Part shown: positions 41,550 to 50,159 of the stretch, in pieces | Position numbering within the stretch: the first letter of the stretch is position 1 | Layout: the number at the start of each line of letters is the position of its first letter | The notes under the pieces: generated by a model | The model's input: the letters and a program-made list of their open reading frames with translations, nothing else | What the model was told of the DNA's origin: nothing | Databases searched by the model: none | Program-made: the position numbers and the translations under genes | NCBI RefSeq assembly: GCF_000372965.1 | Contig: NZ_KB890024.1 | Coordinates: forward strand, 1,738,839 to 1,802,838 | Direction of reading: 5' to 3' | DNA from: Hoeflea sp. 108 | GTDB lineage: Bacteria > Pseudomonadota > Alphaproteobacteria > Rhizobiales > Rhizobiaceae | Length of the DNA stretch: 64,000 bases

Positions 41550-42632
41550 TCACTTGGGGCATTCCTTGCTGGACTCTCCAACATCGTCTGCCGTGACAGT
41601 CACATTCTTCGGATCCTTGCCAGCTTTCACGGCGGCGTCCTTCAGCTTCTTGCGCGCCTTCGCGGCCTTCTTCGCCTGGTCCTGCGCCTTCGGGCACGAT
41701 CCGTGGCACCGCGTCTTTTCCTTCACGTCGTCGGACTTGATGTTCTTCTTCTGGTAGTCGGCGTTCTTGTCCTTGAGGCATTTCGCGACCTGCGCGCGAA
41801 TCTCCTTCGGAATCTCTGGGTCCTTCATGTGCTTGACGGTGGCGTTGACGCAGACGTCGTTGAAATCCCCGAGCTTGCCGCTCTCGTTGTCCTTGATCCA
41901 CTTGGCCGCGTCCTGGGTCTTGAGATTGTGCCCAGTCTTGCCTTTCTTGCCGAGGACCTTCTTGCCCTTGTAGCCGGCCTTCCTCGCCTTCGCGGCCTCG
42001 CCCGGCATCCACTTGGCCTTCATGCAGATGCATGGCGCCTTCTGCTCGTCATAGTCCTTGCAGCAATCGAGCGTCAGGTCGCGCACACCCTGGACCGTGA
42101 AAAACCGGACCTCGGTGGTGTGCTCCTTCTCGTAACCCGGGTCGCACTCCAGTTGATCGTACGGCTTTATCCCGAGCATGCTGCATTTGAAGTTATCCGC
42201 TGTTGCCGTCGCAACCCTCAGTATGGGCATCCCGCCGGCTGTCGGCGAGGCGTGATCGTTGGAGCCGAGATCTGAGAAGCGGCTGATCGGTTCGCCATCC
42301 ATCTTGACGTCACCGGACCAGGCGTGGGCGTATTCCTTGCCGCGGTTCACCGAAGTGATGATGTTCTTCTTCGGTGCGCAGCCGGCTTCGTTACCAGAGC
42401 ACTTCGTGTAGTAAGATTTGTTCTTCTGGGTGACGGTCTTGCCGCCGATCTTAACCGTGCTTGTGCCGCTGTCGGTGTCGTCATCCATGCTGAAGGTGGG
42501 GTAGGGCACGGGCACACCGGGCGGTGTCGCCGGTGTCTGAGGCGGCGTGAAGCAGACATAGGGGAAGGCTGCGATGATCTTGTTGGCCTGCACCTTGCAG
42601 GCCACCTCGAGGCCGTTGGCGTAGACCGTCAT
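41550..42632 (-). CDS. DUF4150 PAAR-like protein with Lys/Cys-rich C-terminal extension, candidate T6SS effector
   Basis: 360 aa from the ATG at 42632 (AGGAGG upstream). Residues about 1-140 are the PAAR-like DUF4150 domain (VYANGLEVACKVQANKIIAA, FPYVCFTPPQTPATPPGVPV, GSNDHASPTAGG), which sharpens the VgrG tip. Residues about 150-360 are a Lys-rich, Cys-containing domain (DLTLDCCKDYDEQKAPCICM, TRCHGSCPKAQDQAKKAAKA) that I cannot assign. A C-terminal fusion to a PAAR-like domain is the usual layout of cargo effectors. The start overlaps the stop of the KAS-like gene (ATGA). Confidence 0.8.
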   Translation of the reverse strand: MTVYANGLEVACKVQANKIIAAFPYVCFTPPQTPATPPGVPVPYPTFSMDDDTDSGTSTVKIGGKTVTQKNKSYYTKCSGNEAGCAPKKNIITSVNRGKEYAHAWSGDVKMDGEPISRFSDLGSNDHASPTAGGMPILRVATATADNFKCSMLGIKPYDQLECDPGYEKEHTTEVRFFTVQGVRDLTLDCCKDYDEQKAPCICMKAKWMPGEAAKARKAGYKGKKVLGKKGKTGHNLKTQDAAKWIKDNESGKLGDFNDVCVNATVKHMKDPEIPKEIRAQVAKCLKDKNADYQKKNIKSDDVKEKTRCHGSCPKAQDQAKKAAKARKKLKDAAVKAGKDPKNVTVTADDVGESSKECPK

Positions 42633-43654
42633 GCCGCCCTCCTCGAGGCGAAGACGGCGGCACCGCACGCGCCGTCATCCGAGGAGGCCTCGATGAGCAC
42701 CGGATTACCGGCAGCATAGCCCTTGGCCGCCGCCATCCATGCCATACCCACCATGACAGGAACGGCGGCCGCGCCGATGTTGCCCAGCGCTTCCGCCGGC
42801 GACCACAGGTCCTGGAACTCGTGTCGCCCCCGCAACAGTCGGATCGAGGCCAGCGCCGTCTGCTTGAACCAGTATTGTTCACCGACAAGATCCGAGATGC
42901 GGTAGCCGAGACGGTTCATGTCGATACCGGTCTCGCGAAAGGCGATGTCGTAGGCGGCCGTCATTCCGTCCGCTCGCAGCGGCAGGTCCTTCGCGTTGTA
43001 GATCGAGGCCTGTTCGCGCGCGAGGCCGAGCCCGAACAGTTGGAAGCCTCCGCTGCCCGACCGCCGGCACAAAACCGCGGCGGCGGCCTCGCCTGGGATG
43101 AAACCATTAGCATTGTCCGCGGTCAGCAGGCGTCGCTCACCGAGATAGTGGGAGATCGTCGGCGCAGTCAGGTAGCAGTCGACGCCGGCCACCATCACGT
43201 AAGGTACATCCCCCGAGGTCAGCAGCCTGCGGGCATGGTCGAAGGCGACATGTCCCGACGGGCGTCCGTGCGCTATGATACGGGATTGGCTGTGTGGCGC
43301 GATCTGGATGATCTCGCCGATGCGTCTCATCAAGGCCGAACTGTCGCGCACCGAGCGGCCGGGCCGGCCCTCCTCCGGGAGACAGAGCAGCAGCGCTGTC
43401 TGGCCACGCGCCTCGGGCGTGCCTTCATAGGCTTCGACGATGGCCCCTGCCGCCAGGTGGGCGAGACGTTTTTCGCCGATCCAGTTGCGCGGCAGGGGTA
43501 CTGGCGCGCCAGTCAACCAGCCTTCGGGCGAGCCAAGGAAACGAGTCTCCTGGAAGCCGTCCAGCCGCGCCCGCATGGCGGCGCAAGCGGATGGGGCGTC
43601 GAGCCCGACCGCTGTCACCATGCCAATCGAGATGATGTCGAGGATGGCGCTCAT
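42629..43654 (-). CDS. Beta-ketoacyl-synthase-like (thiolase-fold) protein of T6SS DUF4150/DUF2169 cassette
   Basis: 341 aa from the ATG at 43654 (GGAGGCGGC). Thiolase-fold features include ISIGMVTAVGLDAPSACAAM, VMVAGVDCYLTAPTISHYL, NGFIPGEAAAAVLC and LGNIGAAAVPVMVG. The segment where KAS enzymes carry the nucleophilic Cys reads HGRPSGHVAFDHARRLL, without Cys, and the C-terminal FGFGG-type motif is also lost. It is probably not a condensing enzyme. Such genes recur beside DUF2169 and DUF4150 genes in T6SS loci and are thought to help effector loading. Confidence 0.82.
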   Translation of the reverse strand: MSAILDIISIGMVTAVGLDAPSACAAMRARLDGFQETRFLGSPEGWLTGAPVPLPRNWIGEKRLAHLAAGAIVEAYEGTPEARGQTALLLCLPEEGRPGRSVRDSSALMRRIGEIIQIAPHSQSRIIAHGRPSGHVAFDHARRLLTSGDVPYVMVAGVDCYLTAPTISHYLGERRLLTADNANGFIPGEAAAAVLCRRSGSGGFQLFGLGLAREQASIYNAKDLPLRADGMTAAYDIAFRETGIDMNRLGYRISDLVGEQYWFKQTALASIRLLRGRHEFQDLWSPAEALGNIGAAAVPVMVGMAWMAAAKGYAAGNPVLIEASSDDGACGAAVFASRRAA

Positions 43655-44757
43655 GCCGCCTCCGAACCGTCGTCGCGCAATGGCATGCCGAACTTCCTGA
43701 CGTAACGCTTGCCGGTTGCCCGGGCGAGCAGCATGCCGGGGGTCGGCTCGCCGACCCAGCACTCGGAGAAATCCAGGATCGTACGTTGGAGCCTGTGCGA
43801 CAGGCGCCAGACGAGCGAGAATCGTCGGCGCTCCGGGTCGAACAGGATGGTGTCAGGCAGAACGCGCGTGTCGACTACTTTGGCGTTGTCCCTGAACAGG
43901 GTCATCGGCAACGACGTGTCGGGCAAGCGGAAGCTGACACGTCCCTCCGGTGTCAAGTTTACCAATTGCACCTCTTCCCCACCACGCGGATGGTCGATCT
44001 GCTGATCGGACGGAGCCATCTGGAAGTAACGCTCGTCGAAATCCGGCGGCAGGAACGGGAAGACATTCTTGGTCCAGTTGTCGTCATAGGTGCCGCCATA
44101 TTCGATGCGTCCGGGCCAGCCGCGTCCCATCGGACCGAAGCTCATCGGCGTGTAGTCGCCGAAGGGCGAGCGGATTTCCTCACCGACCTTCTGCGTGTTG
44201 GGCAGGCGCAGGCCGGGGATAAGGCGTTGGTTTTTGGTGCGCGACCAGCCGGTGCCGACTGGATTAGCGACGTAGACACCCGGCATCTTGTCGGCAGGGT
44301 CGAGCTTGTCGACGCCGCCCCAGGCATTGTCGTAGCTGATCGGCATCTTCAGGAACGGCTGCGGTGACGTTGCGGTGAAGACCGGGCCGATGGCGCGCCA
44401 TTCGCGGTGGCCCAACACCTCGAACAGCTTCGACCAGTTACCGACCTTGATTCCAACCGGCACACGCTCGGTTGGCCTGCCGCCTGGGGCATGGGCGAAG
44501 CCATTGGCGATGATGTCGCAGCGTGGCTTGCGGAAGGCGAAATCGGTTTCCCACAGGGCTGCCGAATATCCCGGCTCGCCTGTCTGGGTGTCGGCAAAGA
44601 CCAGAGGAGTTTGCTGCGCAGACTTACGAACCTCGCCGCCGGGTTTGTCGGGAAAGTCGAAGGTTGCCTTCACCACGACGACCAGCCAGTCGTGCCCCGC
44701 GACGTCGGTTGCAGCGGTGAACTGATGCAGATAGCCCGTCTGGTTCCAGATCTGCAT
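43651..44757 (-). CDS. DUF2169-domain protein, T6SS effector-loading factor
   Basis: 368 aa from the ATG at 44757. MQIWNQTGYLHQFTAATDVA, WLVVVVKATFDFP, SYDNAWGG and NPVGTGW are typical of DUF2169, a family encoded with DUF4150 PAAR-like effectors and believed to act as their chaperone/adaptor. The start overlaps the tagF stop (TGATG), and the stop overlaps the KAS-like start. Longer upstream reading to 45201 runs inside tagF and is not real. Confidence 0.88.
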   Translation of the reverse strand: MQIWNQTGYLHQFTAATDVAGHDWLVVVVKATFDFPDKPGGEVRKSAQQTPLVFADTQTGEPGYSAALWETDFAFRKPRCDIIANGFAHAPGGRPTERVPVGIKVGNWSKLFEVLGHREWRAIGPVFTATSPQPFLKMPISYDNAWGGVDKLDPADKMPGVYVANPVGTGWSRTKNQRLIPGLRLPNTQKVGEEIRSPFGDYTPMSFGPMGRGWPGRIEYGGTYDDNWTKNVFPFLPPDFDERYFQMAPSDQQIDHPRGGEEVQLVNLTPEGRVSFRLPDTSLPMTLFRDNAKVVDTRVLPDTILFDPERRRFSLVWRLSHRLQRTILDFSECWVGEPTPGMLLARATGKRYVRKFGMPLRDDGSEAA

Positions 44758-45308
44758 CAGGCGGCACCCCGGTTGACCAACAGTGGTTCGAGTGCCCTGA
44801 CTGGGTGGTCCGGAGCGACCTCGACCGGGAGGGTCCCGTTTGTCCAGAGTGCGATGCCGAAGACGGGGGCGCCTTCTGCATGGATTTCGGGAAAGGGCAG
44901 CTCGGCCAATGCTCCGGCAAACTCGTCGGCTGAAAGCTCGCCCTGGCGCGCCGCGTCGGCAACATCCTCGGCGTCGGCGAACCATTCTGCGGCGGTCAAT
45001 GCAAGGCTGCTGGTGGGGAACGACACCGGAGAAGCCACGGTCAGCGGAAAACGCCGGCCGGCGCGATCGTGGCTGGGCAGGATGATGCCGGCCATGGGCC
45101 CGTTGGCATCTGGGCCGAGGATGAAGCGCAGGGCCAGGTGATCGGGCCAGGCGCCTGACGATTGCAGCGGGGCGAGGTGAGCCGCCACCCACCGGTCCCA
45201 CGCCCGGACAAAACTCCCTGGCAGCCCGCGGCCGACGAAGTCACCGGTGGCGGCGATCTTGCCGTAGAAGCCCGTGCTCAGATGTGTGTTCAGATGTTCT
45301 GGGGGCAT
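44757..45308 (-). CDS. tagF: T6SS-associated protein TagF (ImpM family)
   Basis: 183 aa from the ATG at 45308, which overlaps the last 19 nt of tssM-2. STGFYGKIAATGDFVGRGLPGSFVRAWDRW is the family start, followed by GPMAGIILPSHDRAGRRFPLTVA. TagF proteins act as post-translational repressors of T6SS assembly, opposing activation through the kinase/FHA pathway. Confidence 0.92.
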   Translation of the reverse strand: MPPEHLNTHLSTGFYGKIAATGDFVGRGLPGSFVRAWDRWVAAHLAPLQSSGAWPDHLALRFILGPDANGPMAGIILPSHDRAGRRFPLTVASPVSFPTSSLALTAAEWFADAEDVADAARQGELSADEFAGALAELPFPEIHAEGAPVFGIALWTNGTLPVEVAPDHPVRALEPLLVNRGAA

Positions 45309-48300
45309 GTGAACCTCTTGAACATCTGCAGATTGTAGGGGTTCTCGACGCTCGATGCCTTGAGCTCGAAATCGGCATAGAAATTGTTGGCCCCGAGCCG
45401 CAATTTGTAGACGTCGGGGAGTGGGGTCGCGGCGAAGCGGCCGTTCATCAGCAGGCGCAGCCAGGCCCAGCTTCCGGTCTCGTTGACGATCACCTCGGGC
45501 GAACCATCGATCGGCTGGAAGGCGAGCGAGATAGCGCCGGTGCCGTCCTTGCCCGGCCATGTCATGGGCTGCGGGCGCGTGGCGTTGTTGAAATAGGCGA
45601 GCGTCTGGCCATCGAGATTCAGCGTCATGCGCGACACCGAAGGCGAGAGGTCCTTCGGCTCTAGGGTGAAGTTCATGACCGGGCCACTGCCACCGGGAAA
45701 GAGGTCGTCGCGAATGCGCCGGGCCTGCTCGAAGGCGGCAAGTGCGGAGGAGTCGAGACCCATGTCGGCGCGCCATTTCCACGGTTGGGTGGCGGTGTCG
45801 ACATAAGCGATCAGGTGGTCGTTGGTGAAGGCGTCGATCAGGCCGCCGGGGCCGAAGAGCCGGGCAAAGTCGCGCACGTTGACATCGACGGCGCTGGCCG
45901 GGCTGAACGGATAGCGGTCGGTCAGGGCAGCCTGGCAGAAAGGCAGGATGTCGGCGCGCCAGATGGCGTTGAGTTCCGAGGTGACCGCCTTTTCGGTGAG
46001 GCCGCTGGTGTCGCCGGCAATGCCGCCGAGCCAGTCGTCGATCGGGTCGGGCAAGATCTGGGCCTGACGCGCCACCGCACCGGTGAGTTCGGCCAGGCCG
46101 CCCTGTTTCTTGATCGCATCTTGCGGATCGGGATTGGCGGTCACCGTCTGCAGCACGTTCGACAAAGCGGTGAGAGCCACGACCGCGGCGTCGAGCGCAG
46201 GTGGTTGGCCATCGACCTCGGCAACCGCACCCTTCAGGGGCTTGAAGTGGTCGGCGACCAGAGAGCCGGTCATGTCGACCTCGTCGGCGGAGCCGGCCCG
46301 AGGCAACAGCTTTGCACCGGTCTTTGCGAGCTTGCCGATCTTGCCAAGCTTGCCGAGGATTTTGGACGCGCCCTTGGAGCCGGCCTTGTCGTCAGCGGGT
46401 GCTTCGTCGGAGCGCGTCAGGTCTGTCTCGTGGACTACGGCAGTGACAAGCCGCTTCAGTGCCGAATCCGCGCTCGACAGGTCCTTCAGGTTCTGGCTTG
46501 CGACATTAAGGTCGGTGAGCTGGGCGAGCCTGATGTCGCGGAGAAGGCTGTCCCATTGGGCGATGAAATCCTCATAGTAGAGCTTGAGGATATCCTGTGA
46601 CAGCGCCGACACCGAGGTCTCGGCGTTTTCCTCGCAACCGCCGGCGAAGACGGCCCGGTCGAGCGCCGCCTGGCCGGCGACGTCCTCGACCCGGTCGAGC
46701 ACCGCGTCGTGGAAACCGGCGTAGGTGAAGGCGCCCGGCAGGCCAACGCGCAGGGTCTTGTCGGAGCGGCGGGCAAAGACCTTCGGGCCGTTAGGCCCGG
46801 CGAAGTTGGCGGGGATCCATTCCTTGAGGTCGGCGACGGCAGGATCGGCCAGCAATTGCTTGTAGGCGCGGGCCGGCAGCGAGATGGTGCAGACGCTCTT
46901 CAGCGCCTCTGCGACCAGTGCCTGGTCGGGCTGGACGTAGCTGTCGTCGACCGCCATCCGGCTGATTGCGGCCAGCTGGTGTTCCTCGGCATCGGGCGTC
47001 GGGAAGGGGGCGATGGGCGCGAACTCCGGCAGCTTGTTGACCCACCAGTCCTGGGCGAAGTCGGTGTCCATCTGCGACAGGCCGGTCATCATGCGGTACG
47101 TCTTGAGCGCGCCGAGCATGAATTCGGGATCACGTACCTGCCGCCACATGGTGGTCTCCAGCAACGCCACCATCCGCGGTTCAAGGATGTTGCGCAGGGC
47201 ATGGTCGTAGGCGTCGGTCTGGGCGCGCAGCAGGTCAGGCGAAGCACTTGGTCCAATCAGGTCGCGCATACCTGATGGAGGAACCGTCCGGGCGTTGACG
47301 ACCTCGGTCATGGCCGCGAGGGCTGCGTCGATATCGGGAGCGTCGACCGGTGCGGGGCTGGCGGCGAAGGGGGCAAGCGGCGCCTGCAGCGTCTCGAACT
47401 GGCTGGCCTGGGCGGTGATGGCGTTGCGGCTGTCGTAATAGGAAAGGCCGAAGATCGTGGCGGCAATCAGCACGGCCGCTGCCGAAGCGGCCGCCGCACC
47501 GCGCCAGATCCAGGTCCGACGTTGCTGCGCAAAGGGGTCGAAGACGCCGAGACCGGCTTCTTTGAAGATCACTTCGGTGAGCAGGTTCTTGAGGAAGAAG
47601 CTGCGCCGTTCGACCCGTTGCTGCACTATCGCCCGCTGCGGCGGGAGACCAAAGGACGACGACAGTGCTGCCGTCAGCCGGTCGATGGGAGCGCCCTCCT
47701 GGGTGGCAGAGGTGAGGTAGACGCCGCGCAGCCAGGCGCTGTCCTCATAGCGGCTTTCGCCGAATATCGTCTCGGCAAGCAGCCGGATGGGCTCGGCCAG
47801 GCTGTTCACCTGCGCCGGGAACCGGAATATCTCGGCGCGCCGGGCGAGGCTGTCCTCGCCCTCGAGCAGGGGAACCATCCGTTGCTCGAGGCTGCGTGCC
47901 AGCGTCGAGATTTCCGCCGCCACCATCTTGCTGTCGACGCGCGCGTCGGGTGCGAAGGTGGCGCCCCAGACCTGTTCGCGTGCCGTCGTCGACAGCCCGC
48001 CGAAATAGGCTTCGAAGCCCTTGATCAGGTCGGCTTTGGTAAGCATCAGATAGACGGGAAGACGGATTTCGAGGCGCTCGTTCAGCTCGGCCAGCCGTCG
48101 CCTGATCTTGCGCCCATGCGCCTTGATCGCCTCGTCGCCTTCGGACAAAGCGTCGATGGACAGGGTGACGATGACACCGTTCAGGGCGCGGCGGCCGCGG
48201 TGCTTCTTCAGCAGGTCGAGGAACCCGAGCCACTCGACGGCGTCCACGTCGGGCTGGCTCTCCTGCTGGACGTAGCGGCCGGCGGTATCGATCAGCACCG

Positions 48301-48826
48301 CATTCTCGGCGAAGAACCAGTCGCAGTTGCGCGTGCCACCGACGCCGTGCAGATCGTCGGTGAGGTCGATCGGAAAATTGAGACCCGACTGGCGCAGTGC
48401 CGTTGTCTTGCCGGTGGCCGGAGGCCCGACGATGACGTACCAGGGCATGTCGCGCAGGAACTTGCGGCCGCCGAGCTTGCGCCGCTTCAGCTCGTCCATC
48501 AACTGCTGGAACTTGGCGCTGACGGCTGCCACGCTTTCCTCGCCGGGGGTGAGCTGCTTTTCCACCGGCGGGGCGGCGATCTCGGCCACGAACATCCTGT
48601 TGGCACGGATGGCACGTCGCTGGGCTATGATGAGCCAGATCAGCCAGAGGATGACGAGCCCGGCTATGATGCCGATGCGGACTGTCTCGGAGGCGAAGGG
48701 GAAGCTGCGGCCGACAGCGACGATTGGCCCGAAGATCCAGATGATGAGCGACAGGAGCGCCAGCCCGATCAGCGTCCAGAGCCACCGCGACGTCAGCACC
48801 GACCAGAGGAAGCGCAGGATGAACAT
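45290..48826 (-). CDS. tssM: T6SS inner-membrane protein TssM (IcmF), copy 2
   Basis: 1178 aa. N-terminal helices at about 12-38 and 50-68, cytoplasmic NTPase-like domain with Walker A GPPATGKT at 134-141 and GGTRNCDWFF, a third helix at about 445-465, and the IcmF periplasmic region ending KRFTCPQNI. Part of the main operon, 3 nt after tssL-2. Its own TssJ (51535-51987) is nearby, so this copy probably forms the canonical membrane complex. Confidence 0.96.
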   Translation of the reverse strand: MFILRFLWSVLTSRWLWTLIGLALLSLIIWIFGPIVAVGRSFPFASETVRIGIIAGLVILWLIWLIIAQRRAIRANRMFVAEIAAPPVEKQLTPGEESVAAVSAKFQQLMDELKRRKLGGRKFLRDMPWYVIVGPPATGKTTALRQSGLNFPIDLTDDLHGVGGTRNCDWFFAENAVLIDTAGRYVQQESQPDVDAVEWLGFLDLLKKHRGRRALNGVIVTLSIDALSEGDEAIKAHGRKIRRRLAELNERLEIRLPVYLMLTKADLIKGFEAYFGGLSTTAREQVWGATFAPDARVDSKMVAAEISTLARSLEQRMVPLLEGEDSLARRAEIFRFPAQVNSLAEPIRLLAETIFGESRYEDSAWLRGVYLTSATQEGAPIDRLTAALSSSFGLPPQRAIVQQRVERRSFFLKNLLTEVIFKEAGLGVFDPFAQQRRTWIWRGAAAASAAAVLIAATIFGLSYYDSRNAITAQASQFETLQAPLAPFAASPAPVDAPDIDAALAAMTEVVNARTVPPSGMRDLIGPSASPDLLRAQTDAYDHALRNILEPRMVALLETTMWRQVRDPEFMLGALKTYRMMTGLSQMDTDFAQDWWVNKLPEFAPIAPFPTPDAEEHQLAAISRMAVDDSYVQPDQALVAEALKSVCTISLPARAYKQLLADPAVADLKEWIPANFAGPNGPKVFARRSDKTLRVGLPGAFTYAGFHDAVLDRVEDVAGQAALDRAVFAGGCEENAETSVSALSQDILKLYYEDFIAQWDSLLRDIRLAQLTDLNVASQNLKDLSSADSALKRLVTAVVHETDLTRSDEAPADDKAGSKGASKILGKLGKIGKLAKTGAKLLPRAGSADEVDMTGSLVADHFKPLKGAVAEVDGQPPALDAAVVALTALSNVLQTVTANPDPQDAIKKQGGLAELTGAVARQAQILPDPIDDWLGGIAGDTSGLTEKAVTSELNAIWRADILPFCQAALTDRYPFSPASAVDVNVRDFARLFGPGGLIDAFTNDHLIAYVDTATQPWKWRADMGLDSSALAAFEQARRIRDDLFPGGSGPVMNFTLEPKDLSPSVSRMTLNLDGQTLAYFNNATRPQPMTWPGKDGTGAISLAFQPIDGSPEVIVNETGSWAWLRLLMNGRFAATPLPDVYKLRLGANNFYADFELKASSVENPYNLQMFKRFTCPQNI

Positions 48827-48829
48827 CTG

Positions 48830-50155
48830 TCACAGCCTCTTTTCGACCAGCACTTCGACGCGCCGGTTGAGCGCGCGGCCCTCGCGCGTGTCGTCATCGG
48901 CGACCGGGTCGGTTGCGGCCCGCCCCTCAGAGCGCACGCGGTCGGCAGGCACGCCGTTCTGGACCAAAAGGTCGGCGATGGTTGCTGCGCGTGCTTCCGA
49001 CAGGCGCTGGTTGGTCGACAGCGGATTGGTGCGCTGAAGGGGGATGCCGTCGGTGTGGCCGACGACGGTGACATTGCCGATCAACTCCTCGTTCTCGTGA
49101 ATCACCTTGGCGATGGAGACGATAAGAGGCTCGAAACCGTCGGTCAGTTCCGCCCGCGACGACTGGAACAGTTCGGGGTTCGTCGCCTGGATCACGAGGC
49201 GGGCGAGCGAAACGCTTTCGGCGCCCTTCAGTGCCGGTCTCAGGCTCTCCGGGGCGGCGGCGGCGAATTCCGGCAGCAGGGCGAAATCGACTTTTTGCAC
49301 CGGCGCCGGTGCTTCGGATTGCGGAGCGGTGCGCAGGACTTCGGCGCGATCGGCCGGCGGCAGCGCCCGTACCAGCGCCGGCAGTTGCGTCGCCTGGTTG
49401 CTCAACGCCATCGACAAGGCAATGTAGATGCCGGTCGCTGCCACCGCTGCGATGACGCCCATCACCCAGATCGGGATGACGAAACGCTGCGGCTCGTCGG
49501 AGGCGACAACGCCTCTCCAGTTGGGCGACAGGGGCGCATCCGTTGCATCGGCGTCGCGCAGGAAGCGGGCTGCGGCCACCCGGACAGCGTTGATCGAGCG
49601 ATCGCCGGCACGTCCGGGAATGCGGAACTTGCCGCGGAAGCCGAGCGCCATGCAAAGATACTGGAGCTCAAGCAATTCCCGGTCGCGGTTGGGATGCCGC
49701 TCGAGCTCCTCCAATCGTGAGAAGAACTGAGAGCCCGCATCGACGTCGCCGCGCAGCATCACCACAAGCGGCTGGCGCGGCCAGGCGCTTGCACCGCCCC
49801 ATGGCGTGTTCAGCGCAAGATCATCGAGCAGGGCTGCAACCGACCAGGCGGCCTGGTCGGCCCTGTCGAGCGACGATCCGGATGCAACGGCCGCATCACG
49901 GGCTCTGACCAGCTCTTCGAGCAGGCGGGTGCGCAACGTCTCGGGATTGTCGGGCGGCAACGCGTTTTCGAGTTCCGGCGCAAATTCGAGCAGGGCCGAG
50001 AACGCGTCGACCAGCTTGTTGGGATGCGCCCGGGCCCGTTGCAGCGGCACCGCCGGACCTGGTGTGAGAGCCATGCGCTGCATCGGCGAGCCGACCATAC
50101 GGATGCGGGTCCGCTCACGATCCTCCGACAGGCCGAAAGGATCGTCCTGGCTCAT
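48830..50155 (-). CDS. tssL: T6SS protein TssL (DotU/IcmH) with OmpA domain, copy 2
   Basis: 441 aa. DotU domain about 40-215 (LLDDLALNTPWGGASAWPRQPL, LELQYLCMALGFRGKFRI), membrane helix about 225-247, OmpA-like domain about 330-440 (VTVVGHTDGIPLQRTNPLSTNQRLSEARA, GRALNRRVEVLV). It contacts TssM-2 and TssK and tethers the complex to the wall. Confidence 0.95.
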   Translation of the reverse strand: MSQDDPFGLSEDRERTRIRMVGSPMQRMALTPGPAVPLQRARAHPNKLVDAFSALLEFAPELENALPPDNPETLRTRLLEELVRARDAAVASGSSLDRADQAAWSVAALLDDLALNTPWGGASAWPRQPLVVMLRGDVDAGSQFFSRLEELERHPNRDRELLELQYLCMALGFRGKFRIPGRAGDRSINAVRVAAARFLRDADATDAPLSPNWRGVVASDEPQRFVIPIWVMGVIAAVAATGIYIALSMALSNQATQLPALVRALPPADRAEVLRTAPQSEAPAPVQKVDFALLPEFAAAAPESLRPALKGAESVSLARLVIQATNPELFQSSRAELTDGFEPLIVSIAKVIHENEELIGNVTVVGHTDGIPLQRTNPLSTNQRLSEARAATIADLLVQNGVPADRVRSEGRAATDPVADDDTREGRALNRRVEVLVEKRL

Positions 50156-50159
50156 CGCG

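Noticed and set aside
47522..49720. Plus-strand frame of 732 codons over tssM-2 and tssL-2
   Set aside because: Antisense to conserved T6SS genes; Arg/Gly/Asp-rich with no recognisable motif.
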